NCBI GenBank assembly: GCA_035620895.1 | Contig: DASPFY010000039.1 | Location: 1 to 64,000 of the forward strand | Direction: 5' to 3' | Length of the DNA stretch: 64,000 bases | Origin: TA-21 sp035620895 | GTDB lineage: Archaea > Thermoproteota > Nitrososphaeria > Nitrososphaerales > Nitrososphaeraceae | Shown: piece by piece, positions 25,467 through 32,498 of the stretch | Layout: each line of letters opens with the position of its first letter | Position numbering within the stretch: the stretch's first letter is position 1 | Notes under the pieces: model-generated | Told to the model about the DNA's origin: nothing | Database searches by the model: none | The model's input: only the letters and a program-made list of their open reading frames with translations | Position numbers and translations under genes: made by a program

Positions 25467-26576
25467 CTAGTCATGTTTTTTGAATATTGCAATATTTGGA
25501 TCTTGTATTATTGAAATCCTATGACTTTTTCCATTCATTTCAAGTATTTTATCTGCTGCTTCTTGAATATTAGAAAACACCTTAAGTCCAAATATTTCCT
25601 TCAGGTAATACTTAGGTAACGCAGAAAGAATGGCGATATCATATTTTTCTTTCAGTTCATTGAAAAACATGATATGTTCCAATCCTTCAAGGTATGCAGA
25701 ATTCTTATAGTCTTCTAAATTTATTTCTCCATAAGCAAATTTTTCAATTGCTTTAACCCCAAATCCCTTATTATTTTCTGAAATAATTACTACTATCGCA
25801 TTCCTTCTGAGAACATTGACTGAATTCCACAATAAATCCAGAGAGCTTGATAAGGTTAAACTTGAATTCGTATCAATATTTGTCCCCACTATCAGAGATT
25901 TTAGCTCCTGTTCATTTTCTATTACAAGGCTATCAAGTTTCTTAATTGCGCTATTAAAGGATTGGAGTATTTCGCCATAAAAAAAATTGTTAATTCCGCT
26001 ATTTTTCGAAATAATTTCGACAGACATTGCATTCATCTTTTCACATATCTTGTTTGCAATTTCAAGAGGAGGTCCAGTCACCGCTGGATGAGGAAAGTTA
26101 TCTATTCGGGATTGGAACGCTTCATTCATCTTTTCCTGTTCAAATTCGCGTAAGAGAGTGATAGGAGTCCCACAATAACCAAAAAAAGGATCTATGTTTG
26201 TTTTTGAAATAAAAATAGTGCTTTTTTCGTTTATTCGCTTATGAAAATGATCACTATTCTTTTCAAGTAGACCAATATTTTGGTTTTGTATCCTGTTCGA
26301 TAATTGCCTTCTCGTTTTCGGAATTGATTCAATAGATATTTTAAATCCTCTCGTCTCTGCCAGAGCAATTAACCTAGAGGTTAGTTGAACTGTAGAATTT
26401 GATGCATCTAGAGGAACAAGTGTCGTAGTATCAGTAATAGGAATAGACTCAATCTCTCGATCTAAGGTTTCAGTAGTACATGTATCAAATCTTGAATTTT
26501 CAATAAGTGAAAGATTCTCTACTTTGAGATCTACTATAATGTCAGTACTACCGTAATTTAGCCATAATTCAGGCAT
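25467..26576 (-). CDS. Divergent LarA-like (DUF2088 family) protein
   Basis: A 369-residue cytosolic protein. The N terminus 'LWLNYGSTDIIVDLKVENL' resembles the start of LarA, the nickel-pincer lactate racemase. The middle 'FFGYCGTPITLLREFEQEK' and 'HPAVTGPPLEIANKICEKM' parallels the LarA region that follows the catalytic loop, and 'NSVNVLRRNAIVVIISENNKGFG' matches its C-terminal domain. The catalytic lysine and histidines of LarA are not obvious, so it may be a non-racemase relative. It lies upstream of rimI. Assignment rests on pattern resemblance only. Confidence 0.6.
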   Translation of the reverse strand: MPELWLNYGSTDIIVDLKVENLSLIENSRFDTCTTETLDREIESIPITDTTTLVPLDASNSTVQLTSRLIALAETRGFKISIESIPKTRRQLSNRIQNQNIGLLEKNSDHFHKRINEKSTIFISKTNIDPFFGYCGTPITLLREFEQEKMNEAFQSRIDNFPHPAVTGPPLEIANKICEKMNAMSVEIISKNSGINNFFYGEILQSFNSAIKKLDSLVIENEQELKSLIVGTNIDTNSSLTLSSSLDLLWNSVNVLRRNAIVVIISENNKGFGVKAIEKFAYGEINLEDYKNSAYLEGLEHIMFFNELKEKYDIAILSALPKYYLKEIFGLKVFSNIQEAADKILEMNGKSHRISIIQDPNIAIFKKHD

Positions 26577-26620
26577 TTTCGAATCGAAACATGAGAATAC
26601 ACCAATGATTAAAAAAAAGT

Positions 26621-27184
26621 TTAACCTTCATAGATCATTAGATTTTTTTCTTCGAGTAAATCATGTAAATTGTGAACCGCCCTGTATACTTCTGATTCTT
26701 TTTTGGCTCCAGTACATACTAATTTTCCGCTCGCAAATAGAAGGATGACTGTTTTAGGATCGAGCATCCTGTGAATCAGACCTGGAAATTGTTCAGGTTC
26801 ATACATACTACGAGGCAAGACTCGCGCAGCCAGTTCTAAATGGATTTTGCCACCTAGACTTGCGGAGGCTACAATATTCTGTATCTCTATTTGTGGCTCA
26901 TTTTCAATAGGAATGCTACCTTTGCGCAGTTTTTGTACCACGTTTTTTACTGCCTTAATTGCCTGTTCTTCTGATTTTGCTCCAGTACATACCATTTTTC
27001 CTGAACTGAAAATTAAAGTTGCAGTTTTGGGCGATTTTAGTCTAAACACAAGTCCCGGAAATTGATCTGGGTGGTATTCGACATCAGGGAATATTTGAGT
27101 TATTAAATTAAGATTTACAGTTTGATTGACAGTGGCAGAAGCAACAACATTCTCTATGCTTACAATGGGCTTAGTTTCAGGCAT
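26621..27184 (-). CDS. tbp: TATA-box-binding protein TBP
   Basis: General transcription factor that bends the TATA box. The 187 residues are two imperfect repeats of about 90 residues, with matching 'FPGLVFRLKSPKTATLIFSSGKMVCTGAK' and 'FPGLIHRMLDPKTVILLFASGKLVCTGAK' stretches split at residue 95; the four DNA-intercalating Phe positions fall in them. It ends with a short acidic tail. It is separated from pth2 and the LarA-like gene by gaps of 109 and 44 bases on the same strand. Together with TFB it accounts for the TATA boxes seen throughout the window. Confidence 0.97.
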   Translation of the reverse strand: MPETKPIVSIENVVASATVNQTVNLNLITQIFPDVEYHPDQFPGLVFRLKSPKTATLIFSSGKMVCTGAKSEEQAIKAVKNVVQKLRKGSIPIENEPQIEIQNIVASASLGGKIHLELAARVLPRSMYEPEQFPGLIHRMLDPKTVILLFASGKLVCTGAKKESEVYRAVHNLHDLLEEKNLMIYEG

Positions 27185-27293
27185 ACTAGGTTGGCTTTAT
27201 AAATGGAAGTATATATACGTGTTTGGAACACCAGTCAAATTACACAGGAAATAAAAACATAGAGTAAAATAATTCAAAATTATGGCCGCATTG

Positions 27294-27647
27294 TTAGAGT
27301 AATTTAAGTTCGGACGTCACTTTATCAATAATATCTGATGGAGCAGGCCCAATTCCAATACATGTCAGGGTACCTGTGGGAATTTGGGTCAGACCCTTAT
27401 CTTGTACCATGACTGACGGAATCTTGAGCTCTTCAGCATCTCTTTGTACCTGGAGGAGTTCTTCCAAGCTGTTTACTTTGACAACTATCTTTGGTTGTCC
27501 TTCATTGAGCCAACTTCTCAGCCATATTTTATTCAATTTTCTGGATTGTTCAACGCCAAGGACGGCTGCATGACCAACCTGGGATGCTATTTTACCTATA
27601 CCCATGCGAAGGTCTTTTCTTACAATAATGACTTGTTTAAATTCCAC
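27294..27647 (-). CDS. pth2: Peptidyl-tRNA hydrolase, archaeal/eukaryal type (Pth2)
   Basis: Releases tRNA from stalled peptidyl-tRNA. The 117 residues match the family: catalytic region 'IVRKDLRMGIGKIASQVGHAAV', 'WLNEGQPKIVVKV', 'LKIPSVMVQDKGLTQIPTGTLTCIGIGPAP'. Length and motif order are normal. It diverges from the geranylgeranyl reductase gene with a 47-base gap. Confidence 0.96.
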   Translation of the reverse strand: MEFKQVIIVRKDLRMGIGKIASQVGHAAVLGVEQSRKLNKIWLRSWLNEGQPKIVVKVNSLEELLQVQRDAEELKIPSVMVQDKGLTQIPTGTLTCIGIGPAPSDIIDKVTSELKLL

Positions 27648-27694
27648 TACAGGTTAGTTAATAAAATGATGAAATAATTGTTTCCTTATAGGAT

Positions 27695-28861
27695 ATGGAA
27701 TACTGTGATGTATTAATTGCGGGTGGGAGCGTAGGAGGACTTACAACAGCAAGAGAATGTTCATCAAATGGACCAACTACGATTGTTATAGAGGAAGATC
27801 ATGAAATTGGAACGCCAGAACACTGTGGAGGAATGGTCAGTCTAGGTGGGCTGCAAAAATTAGGTATTATAGTGGACTCGAATAACTTTCAAAATGCTGT
27901 CTCAAAGGCCAGGATTAGTTCCAAATCTACTAGTTTTGAGATACCCGCTGAAAGACAAAGTGTTATTGTAGTGGATCGGAGGGGACTGGACAAGCAAATT
28001 GCTAAACAAGCACAAGATGCTGGTGCTGAAATACGAACTAGATGTTCTTTTAAGACCCTATCTAAGAATCAGTCTACTTATATCGTAAAGACCTCAGATG
28101 GAGAAATTGAATGTAAATACTTTGTTGATGCAAAAGGGTTGGGTTCTCTGAAGGACGCCAGTAATAATGGTATTTTGGCCTCTGCTCAATTTGAAATATA
28201 TGCGAATTGGATTGATGGTAAAACCGTAGAGATTCTTTTTGATTCTGATAGATATCCGGGCTTTTTTGTTTGGATAATTCCTACTGGTGAAGGGAAGGGC
28301 AAAATAGGAGTTGCAGGAAAAGGGATTAACACACTTGTTGCATTGAATGAATTCATAAACTCCAGGGGAAAGAAATATTCCATAATCAGGAAAATCTTTG
28401 CACCCATTTGGATTGGAGGTCCAAGACCACCTTTTGTCCAAGATAGAACTCTTGTTGTTGGAGATGCCGCTGGACAAACTAAACCAACGACGGCTGGAGG
28501 AATTTTTAGTTGCGGGATGGCGGGTATCTTAGCAGGTAAAGCAATCTCTAAAGCAATAGAAAATAATGATAATGCGTTGCTATTCGAATATGAGAAAAGT
28601 TGGAAATCTATGTTCTGGAAGGAATTCAACGCTATGTTGCTTGCAAGGAGGGTGCTGGAAAGGTTGGATAATAAGTCCATTGATTCAATTTTCTCCTCAT
28701 TGTCAAAAAGGGCGATTAATGATGTTTCTAATTTTTCAGATTTTGATTTTCATTCTAGTGCCCTAGATCTTTTTCTTAAAACAAGAATTGCTACCAATCT
28801 AACAAAAATATTGATTGGTAATGAATTTCGGAGAGTATTCAGTACTAAGAAGGACAGTTAA
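27695..28861 (+). CDS. Geranylgeranyl reductase family flavoprotein
   Basis: Reduces the double bonds of archaeal isoprenoid lipids with FAD. The 388 residues carry the N-terminal dinucleotide fold 'VLIAGGSVGGLTTAREC', 'PEHCGGMVS' and a mid-domain 'YPGFFVWIIPTGEGKGKIGVAG' pattern, then the second FAD motif 'LVVGDAAGQTKPTTAGGIFSCG', diagnostic for digeranylgeranylglycerophospholipid reductase. Archaea carry several paralogues, so the exact lipid or quinone substrate is uncertain. It stands alone after a divergent promoter. Confidence 0.88.
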   Translation: MEYCDVLIAGGSVGGLTTARECSSNGPTTIVIEEDHEIGTPEHCGGMVSLGGLQKLGIIVDSNNFQNAVSKARISSKSTSFEIPAERQSVIVVDRRGLDKQIAKQAQDAGAEIRTRCSFKTLSKNQSTYIVKTSDGEIECKYFVDAKGLGSLKDASNNGILASAQFEIYANWIDGKTVEILFDSDRYPGFFVWIIPTGEGKGKIGVAGKGINTLVALNEFINSRGKKYSIIRKIFAPIWIGGPRPPFVQDRTLVVGDAAGQTKPTTAGGIFSCGMAGILAGKAISKAIENNDNALLFEYEKSWKSMFWKEFNAMLLARRVLERLDNKSIDSIFSSLSKRAINDVSNFSDFDFHSSALDLFLKTRIATNLTKILIGNEFRRVFSTKKDS

Positions 28862-28950
28862 GATATCGAATTTCTATCCATTTATGGTTAAACTTCGGGT
28901 GAAAACAGTTTTCACGTGCAATCTATCAAGCAAAATATAAATTCGGATTA

Positions 28951-29145
28951 ATGAATGAGCTTTTTGTGTCGAAATCATTACAATTGCCTGTTTGTACTTC
29001 CTGTAGCAGGCCAATAATTGCAAACGACGAATGTGTAAAATACTATTGCCCTAATTGCGGATATGTATTAATTTGGCGATGTCAAAGTTGCAGACAATTT
29101 GCTAGGTCATACAAGTGTATTGGGTGTGGGTTTGAAGGTCCGTAA
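28951..29145 (+). CDS. Small zinc-ribbon RNA-binding-type protein (DUF1610-like)
   Basis: A 64-residue protein with four paired cysteine motifs: 'CTSC', 'CPNCG', 'CQSC' and 'CIGCG', enough for two zinc ribbons. Such archaeal proteins are annotated as zinc-ribbon RNA-binding proteins and are typically linked to EF-1beta, as here, where the EF-1beta start lies two bases after this stop. A role in translation is inferred from this conserved pairing. Confidence 0.85.
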   Translation: MNELFVSKSLQLPVCTSCSRPIIANDECVKYYCPNCGYVLIWRCQSCRQFARSYKCIGCGFEGP

Positions 29146-29147
29146 TA

Positions 29148-29429
29148 TTGACCAAATTAGTTGCTAGAATTAAGATTCTTCCTTCTGAATCAGATTCGGA
29201 TATAGATTCAATTCCTAAAATTTTGAATGAAACGCTTCCAGAGGGGTTCAAACTACTAGCACATAAAAAAGAACCAATAGCTTTTGGACTATATTCCGTT
29301 CTGGCCGATTTTACATTAGATGACGCAGAGGGTCAAATGGAATTATTAGAAGAATCTATAAGAAAAGTAGAGACAGTAGGCGAAATAGAAGTAATAAACG
29401 TAAGCAGACAATCAGTCAATATAAAATAA
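29148..29429 (+). CDS. Translation elongation factor aEF-1beta
   Basis: Nucleotide exchange factor for EF-1alpha. The 93 residues are the normal length of the archaeal form, with 'RIKILPSESDSDIDSI' at the N terminus, 'KKEPIAFGLYSVLADFTLDD' in the middle and 'VETVGEIEVINVSR' near the end. The start codon is TTG at 29148, two bases after the stop of the zinc-ribbon gene, which implies coupled translation. Confidence 0.93.
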   Translation: MTKLVARIKILPSESDSDIDSIPKILNETLPEGFKLLAHKKEPIAFGLYSVLADFTLDDAEGQMELLEESIRKVETVGEIEVINVSRQSVNIK

Positions 29430-29506
29430 AAAAACAGCAATTATTTAGATATCCACTTCATAATGATACTAAAAACCATATGATTTTGATATTTTGGAAT
29501 AAGTTA

Positions 29507-30391
29507 TCAAAACCTATAGTAGAATAGAGAATCAAATGCCAGTGATATAAAAATAACGACCAAATATGGCGCTGTTATCTTGTATGCCTTCCATGCAAAA
29601 TCGGGATTTGGATACTTTGTTAATTTATAATGGTATACAAGCATCAACGACCCTGATATTGCCGCAGTAATAAAATACAGTACTCCTAAACCGAAAAGAT
29701 ATAATGATAACGAGTATGGTAACAGAATAGCAGTGTTCGCAAAAATATATCCTGCTGTTTTTTCATTACCTATAAGAACGGGTAACATAGGTACCTTTAC
29801 GCTTTCATACTCCTCTCTTGATTTTATAGCAAAAGACCAAAAATGAGGAGGGGTCCACAAGAACACCAAACATCCGATTAGGAACCCGAGAACATCCATC
29901 GACCCGGTGGTAGTAGCCCATCCGGCCATCGATGCGGCACTTCCTGCAAAGCCTCCTACAACAATATTAGAAACATTTGATCGTTTGAGCCACAAAGTGT
30001 AAACGAAGACATAAAAAAATATTCCGAGGGCAATCATGGCTGTTGCCATCAAATTTAGAGTCAAGAATGAAATAATAACAGAACTGGCGCACAGTATGAT
30101 ACCATAAATAAGCACATTTTTAGGATTTAATCTCCCCGATGGGATTGGTCTATTTACTGTTCTAGACATTATTTTATCAATGTCACGATCAAAATAATGA
30201 TTTAGAGCGCTTGAGCCCATTGATGCCAAACATCCAGATATTCCAAGAAACAATAGATGATACAAAGAAATGTCCCATGGAGTTAAAGGAGTTGAATCAA
30301 ATCTGGTTGCAGCCAAAGCGGTTGCGATTGCTGTAACAACCAAGACCACCACTATCCTTGGTTTTGTTACTTCGATATAGTCAGATAACAT
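29507..30391 (-). CDS. ctaB: Protoheme IX farnesyltransferase (heme O synthase)
   Basis: Attaches farnesyl to heme B to make heme O for terminal oxidases. The 294 residues have eight or nine hydrophobic helices and the UbiA-family Asp-rich motifs 'NHYFDRDIDKIMSRTVNRP' and 'YTLWLKRSNVSNIVVGG'. It fits an aerobic organism with heme-copper oxidase. It stands alone, convergent with the EF-1beta gene. Confidence 0.95.
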   Translation of the reverse strand: MLSDYIEVTKPRIVVVLVVTAIATALAATRFDSTPLTPWDISLYHLLFLGISGCLASMGSSALNHYFDRDIDKIMSRTVNRPIPSGRLNPKNVLIYGIILCASSVIISFLTLNLMATAMIALGIFFYVFVYTLWLKRSNVSNIVVGGFAGSAASMAGWATTTGSMDVLGFLIGCLVFLWTPPHFWSFAIKSREEYESVKVPMLPVLIGNEKTAGYIFANTAILLPYSLSLYLFGLGVLYFITAAISGSLMLVYHYKLTKYPNPDFAWKAYKITAPYLVVIFISLAFDSLFYYRF

Positions 30392-30520
30392 TCACAGCTT
30401 ATTTAATGTCTTAATTGTAGCATTTAACTTATTCGCTGTGCGATATACTGACCCTCTACTAGTTTGAAATAAAGTCCCGTGGAGTGGTTAACTACTCGTC
30501 AAGTAAAATTCGGAATTATC

Positions 30521-30541
30521 GTTTATCGTAGGCAGATAAAC
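30521..30541 (+). other. Isolated 7-bp hairpin with 7-nt loop
   Basis: GTTTATC (30521-30527), loop GTAGGCA, GATAAAC (30535-30541). It lies in the 294-base gap between ctaB and the Elf1-like gene, where no gene was recognised. It may be part of a small RNA or a transcript-end structure. No tRNA, SRP or RNase P fold could be fitted around it. Confidence 0.35.
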
Positions 30542-30648
30542 CCAGTATCCTCTATCCTTAGAATAGACAAGTCCATTGCATAATCATGAAAAGTCTTGTG
30601 CCATCGAGAGTTTGAACTACTTGTCAAAATTCTCACACAATTCAATGT

Positions 30649-30659
30649 AATTTATAAAC
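30649..30659 (+). promoter_or_regulatory. TATA box of the Elf1-like gene
   Basis: AATTTATAAAC, 27-37 bases before the ATG at 30686. It supports a leaderless transcript from 'MGRRKS' rather than the in-frame codon at 30596. Confidence 0.55.
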
Positions 30660-30685
30660 CAGTAAATTACTATTCAAATTGGATC

Positions 30686-30853
30686 ATGGGAAGAAGAAAG
30701 AGTACATCAAGACCGCATAAGAGTAGAAGGACTGTGGAAGGGAGATGTCCCAAGTGCACTACAATTGTCAGATTTAATGTAAGTGGATCCGTTGGAAACG
30801 AAATTTATGAATGCATTGGTTGCAGGTCCAAGTTCCCCATTGACGAATTGTAG
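30686..30853 (+). CDS. Elf1-like zinc-ribbon transcription elongation factor
   Basis: A 55-residue protein. The basic N terminus 'MGRRKSTSRPHKSRR' matches the MGRRK(S) start of eukaryotic ELOF1/Elf1, which reaches into the RNA polymerase, and Cys21, Cys24, Cys43 and Cys46 form one zinc ribbon with a beta-strand between. The eukaryotic protein is longer at the C terminus; this one ends right after the ribbon. A ribosomal zinc protein such as L37Ae is the main alternative, but the N-terminal motif favours Elf1. An upstream in-frame extension of 30 residues is not supported. Confidence 0.7.
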   Translation: MGRRKSTSRPHKSRRTVEGRCPKCTTIVRFNVSGSVGNEIYECIGCRSKFPIDEL

Positions 30854-30906
30854 GGCGAATAATATTTAGATAAGAATTTAACACATTAGGAACTCTATTG
30901 ATAGAG

Positions 30907-31167
30907 ATGGATTCTAAGATTGATTATGTTGATAAAGTTTATCTTTACAGCAGTGGAATGTCTTCTGAACTTGTGCAAAGAAGTAAATCAGTTTTAAAAG
31001 AACATGGTGTCAATCCTAGTGACATTGTAATCATTGAATCTCCAGAGGGAGTTCCTGAAGGGTCTATCATTATTACAATATGGCCGCATTATCTATCTGT
31101 GGCAAGAGTAAAGAGAGTGAGAGAAGGTTCGATATATGCTCCCCAGTTATTCAATATTGACATATGA
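30907..31167 (+). CDS. Small hypothetical protein downstream of the Elf1-like gene
   Basis: An 86-residue soluble protein from ATG 30907; a TTG three codons earlier is possible. It has an alternating alpha/beta pattern: 'KVYLYSSGMSSELVQRSKSVLKEHG', 'DIVIIESPEGVPEGSIIITIW', 'LSVARVKRVREGSIYAPQLFNI'. There are no cysteines, membrane helices or known catalytic motif. It lies 53 bases after the Elf1-like gene in the same direction, so they may be co-transcribed. Family not recognised. Confidence 0.65.
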   Translation: MDSKIDYVDKVYLYSSGMSSELVQRSKSVLKEHGVNPSDIVIIESPEGVPEGSIIITIWPHYLSVARVKRVREGSIYAPQLFNIDI

Positions 31168-31320
31168 TATATGTATGTTGGATAGAAGAGTACTTGAAAT
31201 CTAAGAATTTTGTTACTTACGGAGAATATTATTATTGGGAATCTAGTTACCCAACTTCGTGCCACTACATAAAATACTAAAAAGTGAAACAGGAGTAAAA
31301 AAGATTTGTCAAAAATGAAC

Positions 31321-31731
31321 TTACTCTAGATGTATTCTCACCATTTCATCTATCTTATTTTTAGATACTGACCCAATGATCTTGTTTACAGCTTGACCTT
31401 TCTTGAATAATATCAAAGTGGGTATACTTGATATCCCGAACTGTCTTGAGATCGTAGGATTTTCATCAACATTTACTTTACCTACTACTAATTTTCCCAT
31501 GTACTCCTTACGAATCTGATCAATGAGTGGAGACATCATCCTACATGGCCCACACCATGGAGCCCAAAAATCAACTAGCAAGAGCATGAATTTGTTAATG
31601 GTCTGAAAAAAATTAGAGTCATCAAGATTTAATGGATCCTTAATATTCTTCAAGAGTTCCTTTTCATTCATTATCTGTTGTAACTTTTTCATTCTTTTTT
31701 CGTTAATAATCTTTAATTCTTCATCTTCCAA
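31321..31731 (-). CDS. trxA: Thioredoxin with N-terminal charged extension
   Basis: Disulfide reductase with active site 'FWAPWCGPCRMM' and the cis-Pro loop 'GISSIPTLILFKKG'. The 136 residues include about 40 N-terminal charged residues forming a predicted helix ('EDEELKIINEKRMKKLQQ') before the Trx fold, a feature seen in some archaeal thioredoxins. It diverges from grpE, so oxidative and protein-folding stress genes share a 106-base promoter region. Confidence 0.93.
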   Translation of the reverse strand: MEDEELKIINEKRMKKLQQIMNEKELLKNIKDPLNLDDSNFFQTINKFMLLLVDFWAPWCGPCRMMSPLIDQIRKEYMGKLVVGKVNVDENPTISRQFGISSIPTLILFKKGQAVNKIIGSVSKNKIDEMVRIHLE

Positions 31732-31837
31732 TTTATGTTATGTTAACAAGAGACCATGATTTGGTTTATTATGTTTTTTGATTTGTTAGTTTTCTCCGAT
31801 ACCTAATTATCTGAGTTGGGTCAAAACATTTCCGATC

Positions 31838-32485
31838 TTGCCCGAAAAAACGAAAGATAGTGAGGATGGAGATAATTCTGAGGTTACAGAGAATGAGGTA
31901 ATGAATAAGGAGCCCGAGAGCAATACTGGTGGTGATGGAGATAATTCTGAGGTTACAGAGAATGAGGTAATGAAGAGAGAAATAGAATTCCTAAATGGTG
32001 AACTTGAAAAGGAAAAAGACATTTCCGAAAAAAACCTGTCAAAACTTAGATATCTCATGGCAGATTTTGACAATTATAGGAAACAAATGCAAAAACAGGT
32101 AGAATCAGAAATTGAAGAAAATAAGGGTCAACTCTTCATGAAAATCTTGAAGATTTATGATGACTGTATGTTAGCACTTGAAACTTTAAAAAATGGTCAG
32201 TACGATTCAACTGTGGTTGGTGGAATACGGGGAATCATGGCCAATTTTGAGAGTTTTATGAAGGATGAAGGATTGGTGGAAATAGAAACTATGGACACAC
32301 CCTTTGATCCAAACGTTCATGACGCTATTGGATTTGTAACTAATGAACTGGCTCCAGATAACACAATAGTGGAAGTAGTAAGGAAGGGGTATTTGCTAAA
32401 CAATAAAGTTTTAAGACCTTCTTCAGTCATTTTATCTAAAAGAATAGTTACAAATAAAGATATCAATGAAAGAGATAAGGAGTAG
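31838..32485 (+). CDS. grpE: GrpE, nucleotide exchange factor for DnaK
   Basis: The 215 residues begin with about 45 acidic, disordered residues that contain two near-identical copies of 'DGDNSEVTENEVM', then the long coiled coil and the GrpE beta domain ending 'GYLLNNKVLRPSSVILSK'. The start appears to be TTG 31838. It is first gene of grpE-dnaK-dnaJ, a bacterial-type chaperone set that mesophilic archaea acquired by transfer. The N-terminal duplication comes from a 41-base exact DNA repeat. Confidence 0.95.
   Translation: MPEKTKDSEDGDNSEVTENEVMNKEPESNTGGDGDNSEVTENEVMKREIEFLNGELEKEKDISEKNLSKLRYLMADFDNYRKQMQKQVESEIEENKGQLFMKILKIYDDCMLALETLKNGQYDSTVVGGIRGIMANFESFMKDEGLVEIETMDTPFDPNVHDAIGFVTNELAPDNTIVEVVRKGYLLNNKVLRPSSVILSKRIVTNKDINERDKE
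31865..31974 (+). repeat. Two exact 41-bp direct repeats inside grpE
   Basis: Copies at 31865-31905 and 31934-31974 are identical over 41 bases, with a 69-base offset (23 codons) that keeps the frame. The identity, with no silent differences, implies a recent duplication or gene conversion in the region encoding the disordered N terminus. Confidence 0.9.
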
Positions 32486-32498
32486 TGAATAGAAGATT

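Noticed and set aside
30392..30685. tRNA, SRP RNA or RNase P RNA in the gap
   Set aside because: One hairpin only; no cloverleaf or conserved core of these RNAs could be fitted on either strand.
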